36,885 bases of DNA from Actinomycetes bacterium (GTDB taxonomy: Bacteria; Actinomycetota; Acidimicrobiia; Acidimicrobiales; RAAP-2), in the NCBI GenBank assembly GCA_021784205.1, contig JAJXTB010000013.1, positions 1 through 36,885 of the forward strand, in the 5' to 3' direction. Numbering within the stretch: the stretch's first letter is position 1; each line of letters opens with the position of its first letter. This document shows positions 1-7,553 of the stretch, piece after piece. A model generated the notes under the pieces. The model was not told the DNA's origin. It did not search any database and was given only the letters and a program-made list of their open reading frames with translations. The position numbers and the translations under genes were made by a program.

Positions 1-560
1 CGTTCATGCTCATCTAGGCGATTGTGCCGTGCAATGAGTCCCGCCGCCACGAGGAGCTGGGCTTCGGACAAGGCCATCACCTTCGGTGCCCCGGTGGTGC
101 CCGAGGAAGCGAGCAGCACTCCCCCGCTTGCGGCTGGCGCGATGTCATTCACCGAGGTGTCGTCATCGACATGGTGCCAAGAAACGTCCAGCGGGCTCGG
201 CCCGTGACGATCGGCGATCACGTGCGACAGGCCAAGAGTCGACGTCCAGCGCCTCACGGTATCTGGATTCAGCGGGTTCGCAGTTGGATCGAGTGGTGCG
301 ACCCACACACCCGCGCTGATCAGGCCAAGAAAGGCCTCGGCGAAGTCAAGGGGATCGCTGACGAGCAGTCCCACGCGCACCGAGCGCCCCCAGGGTGCCA
401 CGACCCGTTGCCAGTGCTCGGCCGCCTCGGCGAGGCGCAGGTAGGTGAGACTTCGACTAGTTCGCGCCGCCAACAGGTACGTCGCATCGCCCGATCGCTC
501 GGCCCGTGCCGCTAGCAGCGCTCGCAGTGTGTCCGGCGTGGCCGGCGAAGTTGAGGACAT
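1..560 (-). CDS. AMP-dependent acyl/aryl-CoA synthetase-like protein, N-terminal part (cut by window edge)
   Basis: I read this frame directly: it opens with ATG at 560 and stays open to the left edge, giving 186 residues with no stop. Near the visible C-terminus is SSGTTGAPKV, the Ser/Thr/Gly-rich ATP-binding (A3) signature of the ANL superfamily of adenylating enzymes. Before it lies an N-terminal subdomain typical of acyl-CoA ligases, including a segment resembling GLLVSDPLDFAEAFLGLISA. Such enzymes activate a carboxylate as an acyl-AMP, then usually pass it to CoA or a carrier protein. The start lies 4 nt after the VOC gene stop, so it is probably third in a cassette with the ComA-like and VOC genes. 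The substrate cannot be read from the N-terminal half; an NRPS-like adenylation domain is possible. Confidence 0.82.
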   Translation of the reverse strand, partial: MSSTSPATPDTLRALLAARAERSGDATYLLAARTSRSLTYLRLAEAAEHWQRVVAPWGRSVRVGLLVSDPLDFAEAFLGLISAGVWVAPLDPTANPLNPDTVRRWTSTLGLSHVIADRHGPSPLDVSWHHVDDDTSVNDIAPAASGGVLLASSGTTGAPKVMALSEAQLLVAAGLIARHNRLDEHE

Positions 561-564
561 GAAT

Positions 565-975
565 TCAATACATCATCCGCGGATCGGTGTAGTGCTTGAA
601 TTCAAGCAGGTTAAGGGCCGGGTCGTATACCACGAATGTCGAATGTACTTCGACGAGGCCAACAAAACGTTCACTCACGTCGGCGAAGAACGGCACGTCA
701 CGCTGACGACAGAGCGAGTAGAGCGCGTCAAAGTCGCGGCGCTCACGAAAGGTGACGCCGAAGTGGCGTGGGTACATCGTGACATCTTCGATCGACAGGC
801 GTTCGGGTCGTGGCGAGAGGTGACAGACCAGCTGATCACCGAAGAAGTCGAATGTCACTCGGTCGTCGTATCGCCGCGCCAGCTTGCACCCCAAGGTGAA
901 CACGTAGAAGTCCACCGTCGCGTCGAGGTCGTAAGCCGGTACGGCCAAGTGGAAGACATCACCGCTGTCTCTCAC
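565..975 (-). CDS. VOC (glyoxalase/dioxygenase superfamily) protein
   Basis: This 136-residue protein has the vicinal-oxygen-chelate pattern: FHLAVPAYDLDATVDFY at the N-terminus with a putative metal-binding His, a central HFGVTF strand with a second His, and a C-terminal FVVYDPALNLLEFKHY with a Glu at the usual third-ligand position. VOC proteins use paired beta-alpha-beta-beta-beta modules for metal-dependent isomerisation, epimerisation or ring-cleavage, and some only bind ligands. Length fits a single-chain two-module VOC protein. Its start overlaps the end of the upstream ComA-like gene by 4 nt (ATGA), which implies translational coupling. The reaction is unknown; proximity suggests it acts on an intermediate of the same pathway. 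Confidence 0.85.
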   Translation of the reverse strand: MRDSGDVFHLAVPAYDLDATVDFYVFTLGCKLARRYDDRVTFDFFGDQLVCHLSPRPERLSIEDVTMYPRHFGVTFRERRDFDALYSLCRQRDVPFFADVSERFVGLVEVHSTFVVYDPALNLLEFKHYTDPRMMY

Positions 976-1766
976 AGCGCACCGTGGTGCCGCTGCACGT
1001 CCTCGGGCTCGAACGCGAACAGCGTGTCACTGCGCAGCCCGAGGCGAATCGTCTCCAGGCTAATGAGATCCGACGGCGCGATGTTGCCAAGATTTGCATC
1101 CGGACCGACACGGCGTACGAAGTACGCCTGCAACTCCAGAGTTGGCGCCTCAAACAAGAGGTGCGCCGTGTCGACGTCGCTTTCGAGGATCTCCTCGATC
1201 AATCCGAAGCGCAGCTCACCGTTGGGCCGGCAGATGCCGCCTTGTCCGCTCTCGCGCGTCTCGAGCGTCACGAGTGTCGCCCCAGCCGACAGGTCTGAGC
1301 GAATCGCCGCGATCCACTTGGCCGGCGACATCGTCTCGCTCTTGACCTGGTCCTTTGACCCGACTTCGGACACCACGTGAAAGTCGCGCGACAATTCGGC
1401 GACGTACTCGGCCTTGCGATCGTCCGAGAGCGCGATTGTTCCGTTGGACACCTCGACATGTGTGGCGCCGAACTCCTCGCAGAGACGGCGAAAGTCGTCG
1501 AGACGATCCTGGAGCACGAACTTCTCAAAGAGAGTTCCGCCAAAGTAGAAACCGATCTGTTCGCGCGTGAGCGCGTCGATCTTCACCTTGAGTTCGCGAG
1601 AGACCAGCGCGGTGCCCCAACCGAACTTCACAAAGTCGAGATGCTCGCCCGTGCTCTCAACGAGGTCAATGAAGTAGCGCGTCGGCAACCCCTTGTCGAT
1701 GGCGATCGTCAAGCCCTCAGTGCGAGGCTTGTACGTGCGCGGCGGCAACTCAAGGTACGTGCTCAT
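972..1766 (-). CDS. phosphosulfolactate synthase-like protein (ComA/YitD family)
   Basis: The family enzyme ComA adds sulfite to phosphoenolpyruvate to give (2R)-phospho-3-sulfolactate, the first step of archaeal coenzyme M synthesis. Bacillus YitD is a homologue linked to spore sulfolactate. From ATG 1766 the protein has 264 residues and carries the family's TIM-barrel motifs in order: DKG (24-26), KFGWGT (47-52), FGGTLFE (75-81), EVSNGT (105-110), SEVGSKD (133-139) and ETRESG (169-174). I chose ATG 1766 because GGAGAG lies just upstream and the DKG strand falls near the N-terminus; the 43 residues readable upstream are basic and unlike the family. It is probably the first gene of a cassette with the VOC and ligase genes. 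No ComB, ComC or sulfolactate dehydrogenase gene is visible, so the true product is uncertain. Confidence 0.83.
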   Translation of the reverse strand: MSTYLELPPRTYKPRTEGLTIAIDKGLPTRYFIDLVESTGEHLDFVKFGWGTALVSRELKVKIDALTREQIGFYFGGTLFEKFVLQDRLDDFRRLCEEFGATHVEVSNGTIALSDDRKAEYVAELSRDFHVVSEVGSKDQVKSETMSPAKWIAAIRSDLSAGATLVTLETRESGQGGICRPNGELRFGLIEEILESDVDTAHLLFEAPTLELQAYFVRRVGPDANLGNIAPSDLISLETIRLGLRSDTLFAFEPEDVQRHHGAL

Positions 1767-2000
1767 CAGCTCTCTCCGTCTTCGTTCGACGCCCCTCGTC
1801 GCTGTGTGTCGGCGCTTAAACGCTACCGGTGACGAATTGCCCCTCCAGACGGATCGTGTGACGAACTCATGACAAAGCCAAAGTGCGGAACTCAACTACG
1901 TAGATTCACCGTGGTCCCACGGAGAACATAAATTTATTCTTCCGTGATTCACCTCTCATATGCGCCTAGCTTCAACTCATCAGGTTGTCGGCATGACGGC
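1767..2000. other. intergenic region upstream of the ComA-like gene
   Basis: This 234-bp gap presumably holds the promoter of the ComA-like cassette, but I could not pick a convincing -35/-10 pair. It contains a perfect 6-bp inverted repeat, CCGTGG-TC-CCACGG, at 1909-1922, the 8-bp palindrome CTACGTAG at 1896-1903, and an AT-rich patch around 1927-1940. Either palindrome could be an operator; neither is strong enough to call. Confidence 0.4.
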
Positions 2001-2015
2001 TCACCAGGTTGTCGG
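1976..2015. repeat. short direct repeat over the SGNH hydrolase 3' end
   Basis: A 16-base unit occurs twice, 24 bp apart: 1976-1991 (CTCATCAGGTTGTCGG) and 2000-2015 (CTCACCAGGTTGTCGG), differing at one base. The second copy spans the stop codon of the SGNH hydrolase gene and the first lies just beyond it. The 24-bp offset is a whole number of codons, consistent with a local duplication of the gene end. Confidence 0.7.
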
Positions 2016-2945
2016 TACGGCCACCTCGATGGCGTTCGCAATGGCGCGATAGCCCGCGTCGTTGGGGTGATCGTCGGGCCCCCACGGCGGCGGCGTGCAC
2101 ATCCAGGTCCACGAGCAGGCGTAGAGGACGTTCGTGGGCACAGGTCGCTGGTCCCACTTCGTCGCGCTGACATTATCCATGTGGAACGCGCCGGGCACGT
2201 TCGCGATGGGGATATTCGCGGCGCGATAGATCGAGGTCAACTCGTTGTCGAGGTCGGTCACGAGTACGCGCGTCTGTTCTGCCGAGGCCGCGCCCGAGTG
2301 CGGGTTGACGTAGTCCGACAGGAACGGATCGGCGTAGAGGAGCCCGACGAAGTGCACGTGGGCACCGGCGTAGGTCTGAAGTAGCTTGATGTCCCCTGGG
2401 AGATTCGCACGAATCTGGGCGAGGCCCTTCGCGACGCACGCGGAGTCAGGCACCCATTTCCACAGGCACGGGCGCACGTCGTTAAAGCCCAGGTCAATCG
2501 TGATCAGACCGGCTTGGTCGTGGTGCTGACCAAGATAGATGCGTGCGGCGTTGCGCTGGCTACCTGAACCCACGTAGCAGTGATCCCCCGTATGCAGCAT
2601 CGAATACGTCGTCTCACCAGGACATCCAATCTGTCGCATGGTCAGATCCACGCCCCTCTTCTGCTCCATCGCCACGACGTCGTCGGCGTAGCCGCGATCG
2701 GTGCGCGCCCCGTTGTGATGCACGATGCCGGTGGGCTGAAAGCCAAGTGACGCCGACGCGCCCACCACCAGGTAGAAGCCCGACGTGGGTGACGTTGACG
2801 CCCCACCGATGAAACGCTGCAAGCCGACAACCCCCACGATTGCGACGACCGCCAGCGCGAAGAGAGCGCGGACGACCCGGCGAGGCCTATGAACAGCGTG
2901 ACGACCACGGGGGCTGCGCTCGCGCCGTACCGTAGTCTCTCGCAC
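2001..2945 (-). CDS. membrane-anchored SGNH/GDSL-type hydrolase
   Basis: The 314-residue product has a basic N-terminus and one transmembrane segment at about residues 24-43, so the catalytic domain is probably outside the membrane. The domain starts with LVVGASASLGF, where Ser takes the place of the GDSL nucleophile. It has GFNDV, the block III Gly/Asn pattern, and DDHPNDAGY near the C-terminus carrying the catalytic Asp/His. SGNH enzymes are esterases, lipases or carbohydrate deacetylases; the substrate cannot be told from sequence. The gene stands alone between the ComA-like cassette and an SDR gene. The start is the first in-frame codon before the membrane segment and could lie a few codons downstream. 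Confidence 0.82.
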   Translation of the reverse strand: MRETTVRRERSPRGRHAVHRPRRVVRALFALAVVAIVGVVGLQRFIGGASTSPTSGFYLVVGASASLGFQPTGIVHHNGARTDRGYADDVVAMEQKRGVDLTMRQIGCPGETTYSMLHTGDHCYVGSGSQRNAARIYLGQHHDQAGLITIDLGFNDVRPCLWKWVPDSACVAKGLAQIRANLPGDIKLLQTYAGAHVHFVGLLYADPFLSDYVNPHSGAASAEQTRVLVTDLDNELTSIYRAANIPIANVPGAFHMDNVSATKWDQRPVPTNVLYACSWTWMCTPPPWGPDDHPNDAGYRAIANAIEVAVPTTW

Positions 2946-3003
2946 GCGACGTCCCCCGGGCTCGCTCTAAAGAACCAGTCTACCGAGGTGGTTTTGCAGC
3001 AAG

Positions 3004-3789
3004 CTATCGGCGCTCTTCGGCAATGGAGTTCGCACCGTCAACCACGATGCACTGACCTGTCAGATACGACGCGCGTGGCGAGGCGAGAAAGTCGATCACC
3101 GCCGCGATCTCCTCTGGCGTACCGCTGCGACCCATCGGGCTCGCCACACCCTGGCGCGCCTCGTGTTCGGTCTGAGAGCCGGTGGCGATCCAGCCTGGCG
3201 CAACCGCGTTTACCGTGACAGCGCGATCTGCGTAGTCGAGGGCGAGGCCACGCGCCAGGCCAACCAGACCGGCCTTGGCCGCGGCGTAGACCGGCTCGTG
3301 GCGCATCGCCATAACCGGGCCCGTCACGCTGGCCACAACGACCAGCCGGCCCGCGTCGCTGTCGCACAGAGAGGGCAGGCACGCCTTGGCCACGTAGAAG
3401 GCGGTGTCGAGGTTGCGCGCGATGCCCGCGCGCCAGTGGGCCGTGTCGATCTCCTCGAGTGCCCCGGTCGAAAACGAGGGATCACTCAGAGAGGTCATGC
3501 CCGCGTTGTGCACGACGACGTCGAGTCGCCCCCAGAACTCGAGGGCGAGTTCGACGAGCGACGTGGACGTCGCGGGGTCGGTGAGATCACCGACCAGGCC
3601 GCGCGCGTCAACACCCTGCGCGCGCAGTTCGTCAACACGATCGAAGATCCGCGGGGTCGTCGAGGTGAGAACGAGGTGAGCGCCCGACGCGGCGAGGGCG
3701 CGAGCGCTGGCAAAGCCAATTCCCTCAGCGGCACCCGCGCCGGTAACCAAAGCGACGCGCCCAGAGGAACCTTCTGCAACTGGCGACAC
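3004..3789 (-). CDS. SDR-family oxidoreductase (FabG-like)
   Basis: A classical short-chain dehydrogenase/reductase of 261 residues. It has the Rossmann cofactor motif VTGAGAAEGIG, a GDLTD segment for the adenine ring, the structural HNAG motif, catalytic Ser in VVVASVTG and the YAAAK pair, then APGWIATG and the C-terminal YLTGQCIVVDG. It should reduce a carbonyl or oxidise an alcohol with NAD(P)(H); substrate unknown. The cofactor loop carries an extra Ala-Glu relative to the usual TGxxxGIG spacing. The GTG start at 3789 has GGGAG four bases upstream. It lies 37 bp downstream of the GGDEF-EAL gene on the same strand; I see no functional link between them. Confidence 0.88.
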   Translation of the reverse strand: MSPVAEGSSGRVALVTGAGAAEGIGFASARALAASGAHLVLTSTTPRIFDRVDELRAQGVDARGLVGDLTDPATSTSLVELALEFWGRLDVVVHNAGMTSLSDPSFSTGALEEIDTAHWRAGIARNLDTAFYVAKACLPSLCDSDAGRLVVVASVTGPVMAMRHEPVYAAAKAGLVGLARGLALDYADRAVTVNAVAPGWIATGSQTEHEARQGVASPMGRSGTPEEIAAVIDFLASPRASYLTGQCIVVDGANSIAEERR

Positions 3790-3826
3790 GCGACTCCCTT
3801 CGTCGCGCCATGGTAGCCAACGACTA

Positions 3827-6535
3827 CTAGGCGAGGCGCGGATCGGGCCAGGGTCCTCGTTGGATCAGCGCCGCGACCGCTTCGCCACGCACTGCCGGCG
3901 AGAAGAGGAATCCCTGAGCCGCGTCACAGCCCAAGGTCCGCAACTGATCGAGCTGGGCGACCGTCTCCACCCCTTCGGCCACCATCGCGATTCCGAGACG
4001 CTCGCCAAGAGAGATCACCGTCTCGAGCAGCGTCTCGTTGTGAACGCTCTCAAAGGAGGGGTTGACGAAGTACCGGTCGATCTTGATGATCGAGGGGCTC
4101 AGGCGCACCAGATACGACAGCGAGGAGTAGCCGGTACCGAAGTCGTCGAGCGCCACACCAACGCCAAGCGCGGAGAGCCCCTCGAGCACGCGCAGCGCGT
4201 CGTGGGCGTCGTTGATCATCGCGCTCTCGGTGATCTCTACGACCAACCGGCCGGGGTCGAGGCCGCTGGCGACCAGCGCCCGGCTGACCGTGGTCACGAG
4301 ATCGCCACCGGCGAACTCTTGGGCCGAGAGGTTCACCGTGACATAGGGCCGTCCGCCTCCGGGTGACGCGGGCCAGTTCGCGGCGGCGCGGGTGGCCTGT
4401 GTGAGAGCGAACTCGCCCAGTTCGTAGATCAGTTCGCCGCGCTCGGCCAGGGGGATGAACACTCCCGGCGAGATCTCGCCGCGCACGGGGTGGTGCCAGC
4501 GCATCAGCGACTCGAACCCGACGACCTCGTGGTTTGCGAGAGCGATGATGGGCTGATAGTGCATGGCGAGCTCGCCGTTGGCTCGCGCCTTGTGCAGCTC
4601 CTGGGTGAGGGCGAAGCGACTCGCGGCGACCTGGTGCATGTCGGGCGTAAAAAGCGCGTAGCGCCCCTTGCCGCGACTCTTCGCCTCGTAGAGAGCGAGG
4701 TCGGCGCGCTGGACGATGTCACTGGCGGAGACGTCGTCATCCGAGAACAGGGCGATTCCGATGCTGGCCATCTGTCGAAAGTGCAGGCCGTCGAAGTCGA
4801 AGGTCTCGCCCAGCACCGAGATCAGGCGCGCCGCGATCTCCTCAGCCTCGTTCGACGAGGACAGGCCCTCAGCGAGATAGAAGAACTCGTCGCCACCAAA
4901 GCGCGAGAGTGAGTCGCTCGAGCGCGTGACCATCTCGAGGCGCCGCGCGACGCCGCGCAGCACCTCGTCACCAACCAGGTGCCCGTGGGTGTCGTTGACC
5001 CCCTTGAAGTCATCGAGGTCGAGCAGTAGGACCGCACCCATCGTGCCGGAGCGTTCGCTGCGTGCCACCGCCTGGGCGAGACGGTCATCGAAGAGCGCGC
5101 GGTTCGCAAGTCCCGTGAGTGGATCGTGGAGCGCCTGGTGCGAGAGCATCTCGGTCAGGGCGCGCTCTTCGGTGATGTCGCGCGCCGAGAGGACGGAGTA
5201 GAGGAGCTGACCCCGGTCGTCGCGCGCCGCGTGCTTAGAGACCTGGACCACGATCGTGTGACCGTCGCTGTGTATGTAGCGCTTGATGTACTGGATCTGG
5301 TCGGTCTCACCCTCAAAGAGACGCCGGTGGGCTTCGGCGGTGATCTCGAGGTCCTCGGGGTGGGTGTAGGGCGGGAAGTGCTCGCCGAGAATCTCCTCGC
5401 GGCTGCGCCCGATGAGGCGGCAGAAAGCGTCGTTCACTGCGATGACCTCATCGTTGAGGCCGGTGAAGAGCATGGGCGCCATGTTGCCCTCGAAGGCAAT
5501 GCGAAAGCGTCTCTCCGAGTCGCTCAGCGCACCCTGGGCCTCGGTGAGGGCCTCCATCGCCGCCATGGTCTCGGCGAGGGCGACGTGGGTCGTGGCCACC
5601 GCGTTCACGTGCTCGAGCCCGAACTCGATCTCGCGCACCACGTCCTCGAAGCGCTCGACCGCCCCCTCGTCGAAGGCGAAGCGCGCGCGGTCATAGATCG
5701 TCAAGACGGCCGTTCGCCCGACCAGGTGCATTGGCAACGCCAGCGAAGAGCCCAGACGGAACTGTGCGGCGCGCTCGCGCCACACCGCGAAGTCGGACTG
5801 GGTGGCCAAGTCATTGAAGACCTGCGTAATGCCCGTTCGCAGGGCCGTGCCGGTCGGCCCGCGACCACTCGCCGTCGTCCCCCACCACGAGACCATGCCC
5901 TCGTAGAGGTAGTCGGTCTCGCCCGCCGCGTGCATGACTTGGACCGCACCGTCCTCGGTGGACTTCTCGCCAATCCAGGCGAGCGCCAGACCTCCCACAT
6001 CGACCAACACCTCACAGAGCCGATGCAGACTCGTCGCCTCGTCGTGGCCGGCCAGGACGACGTGGGTGATCGCCGACGTAAGAGCCAGTTGTCGACGGGC
6101 GTTCACCGCACCCGTCGCGTCCACCATGAAGGTCACTGAACCGTCGACCTCGCCACCGTCAAAGAGGGGGAACGAGTCGCCGATGACCCAGCGGCGCCCC
6201 AGCGCACCGTTCTCCATTCCCATCAGCTCACGCAGTACCGGCTCACCGGTCGCCACGGCGCGCGTCGACGGGAGCTCGTCGACGGTGAAGCTCGTGCCGT
6301 CCTCGTGCACCGTATCCCAGCCCCGCGAACCCGACTCGGTGCCCACGAGCTCGTCGCGGGATCGACCCAGGATCCGCAGAACTGCGTCGTTGCAGTCGGT
6401 CACGACGCCATTGCGGTCGCGCACCAAGACGCCGAAGGAGGAGTGACCGATCAGGTAGTCGAAGCCACCCAGTCGTGACAGCACGCCGCTTACGGACTCG
6501 CGGTTCGGATCGTTCGACGTCGTAAGATCCCCCAT
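3827..6535 (-). CDS. PAS-GAF-PAS-GGDEF-EAL cyclic-di-GMP turnover protein
   Basis: This large soluble signalling protein (902 residues from ATG 6535) has, in order, an N-terminal PAS-like region, a GAF-like region, a second PAS with PAC-like tail (IGRSREEILGEHF onward), a GGDEF domain and an EAL domain. The cyclase site is an intact GGDEF, preceded five residues earlier by RSSD, the RxxD product-inhibition site. The phosphodiesterase domain has FESLMRW in place of EAL, NLSAQEF, EITES, DDFGTGYSSL, KIDRYFV and EGVET, so its metal-binding residues look retained. Both activities are possible; which dominates cannot be read. The frame is open to 6655, but a palindrome and -10-like box at 6552-6591 favour ATG 6535. 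No transmembrane segment is evident. Confidence 0.92.
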   Translation of the reverse strand: MGDLTTSNDPNRESVSGVLSRLGGFDYLIGHSSFGVLVRDRNGVVTDCNDAVLRILGRSRDELVGTESGSRGWDTVHEDGTSFTVDELPSTRAVATGEPVLRELMGMENGALGRRWVIGDSFPLFDGGEVDGSVTFMVDATGAVNARRQLALTSAITHVVLAGHDEATSLHRLCEVLVDVGGLALAWIGEKSTEDGAVQVMHAAGETDYLYEGMVSWWGTTASGRGPTGTALRTGITQVFNDLATQSDFAVWRERAAQFRLGSSLALPMHLVGRTAVLTIYDRARFAFDEGAVERFEDVVREIEFGLEHVNAVATTHVALAETMAAMEALTEAQGALSDSERRFRIAFEGNMAPMLFTGLNDEVIAVNDAFCRLIGRSREEILGEHFPPYTHPEDLEITAEAHRRLFEGETDQIQYIKRYIHSDGHTIVVQVSKHAARDDRGQLLYSVLSARDITEERALTEMLSHQALHDPLTGLANRALFDDRLAQAVARSERSGTMGAVLLLDLDDFKGVNDTHGHLVGDEVLRGVARRLEMVTRSSDSLSRFGGDEFFYLAEGLSSSNEAEEIAARLISVLGETFDFDGLHFRQMASIGIALFSDDDVSASDIVQRADLALYEAKSRGKGRYALFTPDMHQVAASRFALTQELHKARANGELAMHYQPIIALANHEVVGFESLMRWHHPVRGEISPGVFIPLAERGELIYELGEFALTQATRAAANWPASPGGGRPYVTVNLSAQEFAGGDLVTTVSRALVASGLDPGRLVVEITESAMINDAHDALRVLEGLSALGVGVALDDFGTGYSSLSYLVRLSPSIIKIDRYFVNPSFESVHNETLLETVISLGERLGIAMVAEGVETVAQLDQLRTLGCDAAQGFLFSPAVRGEAVAALIQRGPWPDPRLA

Positions 6536-6551
6536 TCCCGCAACGGCCCGA

Positions 6552-6567
6552 GGACACGCCCGTGTCC
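6552..6567. promoter_or_regulatory. palindrome ahead of the GGDEF-EAL gene
   Basis: A perfect inverted repeat GGACACG-CC-CGTGTCC lies 16 bp upstream of the preferred ATG at 6535. On the minus strand TAATCT (6586-6591) could be a -10 element, placing the palindrome in the 5' leader, where it could be an operator or a small mRNA hairpin. No good -35 hexamer accompanies it, so the promoter is tentative. Confidence 0.4.
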
Positions 6568-6620
6568 GGTCGGTCGCTTGGGTTGAGATTAGCCCCGCGT
6601 CACCAGCGGGCGCGCGGGTT

Positions 6621-6658
6621 GCGACATTCGTGAGAGATGGTCGAGGTAGCGACATTCG
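6621..6658. repeat. direct repeat GCGACATTCG (two copies)
   Basis: The decamer GCGACATTCG occurs at 6621-6630 and 6649-6658, start to start 28 bp. It lies just upstream of the putative -10 box of the GGDEF-EAL gene, a position typical of paired activator or repressor half-sites. No known regulator motif is recognised. Confidence 0.5.
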
Positions 6659-6689
6659 CGATTTGTTGTCGAGCGCTCGTCGCCAACGA

Positions 6690-7163
6690 CTACTGGTCGA
6701 AGCCCTGCGCGCCCTCGCCCTCTCCGCCGCTCACGGGTAGGACTCCAATGGTCGCGGCCTGACTCGGGACCGTCGGAGACGCCACCACGATCACGCGCAT
6801 TCCCGCGTGGATGCTCGACACCGTGACGTGACTCGTGCCGCTCACAATGGCCGTCGAGGGCGTGAGCGAGTAGGTCACCACCCCGTTGACGCCGCGGACA
6901 CTGATCGAGTGGGTACTGACTGCGAGCACGACGCGCGGCGTCGGCGCGCTCGGCGTCGACAGTGACACCGGCCGTGCCGGGGCGCTCGTCGAAGCGGTCG
7001 ACGTCGCGACGGATGGGGCCGGAGTGACGCTCGTGGCGCGGGCGGCCGCCGGGTGCGGAGTCGAGGCGAGGTGTGCGGCGGCCACCGCACCAGCGATGGA
7101 GAGGGCGGCGGCGGCGCTCCAGACACTGGCGCGCTTCACCTTCGTGGCGGTGGAACGGTACAT
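6690..7163 (-). CDS. secreted or membrane-anchored small protein, function unknown
   Basis: The 157-residue product begins with a basic stretch and one hydrophobic segment (about residues 14-32), which could be a signal peptide or anchor. A Ser/Thr/Pro/Ala-rich linker (about 35-75) follows, then a small beta-rich domain around VVLAVSTHSISVRGVNGVV to VIVVASPTVP. The domain resembles small extracellular beta-barrel modules of the DUF5666 kind, but the match is only suggestive. The start is well supported by GAGGAGGG just upstream of ATG 7163. It lies on the same strand upstream of the GGDEF-EAL gene, though the roughly 150-bp gap argues for separate transcription. I do not recognise a function. 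Confidence 0.68.
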   Translation of the reverse strand: MYRSTATKVKRASVWSAAAALSIAGAVAAAHLASTPHPAAARATSVTPAPSVATSTASTSAPARPVSLSTPSAPTPRVVLAVSTHSISVRGVNGVVTYSLTPSTAIVSGTSHVTVSSIHAGMRVIVVASPTVPSQAATIGVLPVSGGEGEGAQGFDQ

Positions 7164-7337
7164 GGGCCCTCCTCGGGTCGGGTCTGTGGTCTCACCAGCA
7201 TCCGCGACGCGTTTGGATCGGCCCTGTGGAAGCGCTAATCGCCCCGTAAGAATTCCTGAAGGCTTCTCTTACGCAAGGTTTGCCCGGACCGAAATCCCGC
7301 TGAGAGATCGCGACGCCGAAGCGGGCCAACAAGCCGT

Positions 7338-7358
7338 GACACCAGCACAACGGGTGTC
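7338..7358 (-). terminator. hairpin downstream of tRNA-Cys, possible terminator
   Basis: A 6-bp inverted repeat (GACACC...GGTGTC, 9-nt loop) begins 13 nt beyond the tRNA 3' end on the transcribed strand. There is no following U tract, so it may be a processing or weak termination hairpin rather than a canonical terminator. Confidence 0.3.
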
Positions 7359-7371
7359 GCCACAAGGTATC

Positions 7372-7445
7372 TGGAGGCGGCGTCCGGATTCGAACCGGAG
7401 TACGGGGCTTTGCAGGCCCCTGCCTAACCACTCGGCCACGCCGCC
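7372..7445 (-). tRNA. tRNA-Cys(GCA)
   Basis: The reverse strand folds into a full cloverleaf. The acceptor stem is GGCGGCG/CGCCGCC, the D arm contains GAGTGGTTAGGCA, the anticodon arm is GGGGC-CTGCAAA-GCCCC with anticodon GCA, the variable loop is short, and the T arm is CCGG-TTCGAAT-CCGG. The discriminator is U, as expected for tRNA-Cys, and the terminal CCA is encoded in the DNA. The mature body is 71 nt plus CCA. It is the only RNA gene seen in the window. Confidence 0.96.
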
Positions 7446-7455
7446 AGAAACGTCC

Positions 7456-7461
7456 ATCCTA
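7456..7461 (-). promoter_or_regulatory. -10 element of tRNA-Cys (tentative)
   Basis: TAGGAT on the minus strand lies 10 bp upstream of the tRNA 5' end, a suitable distance for transcription starting at or just before the tRNA. The -35 region at 17-bp spacing (GGAATC) is poor. Confidence 0.35.
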
Positions 7462-7553
7462 CCGGGCGCCGACGAGGCGATTCCCCGGTAACGGACTCGT
7501 GACAATCCGGGCCCTCACAGAACACTCGCAAAGTGCCCCGTTATCGTGGAGGT

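Noticed and set aside
1767..1895. N-terminal extension of the ComA-like protein
   Set aside because: The extra 43 residues are basic and unlike the family, and a clear GGAGAG ribosome-binding site serves ATG 1766.
5126..6139. Plus-strand open frame of over 300 codons opposite the GGDEF-EAL gene
   Set aside because: It is antisense to conserved PAS/GAF coding sequence and has no recognisable motif or ribosome-binding site.
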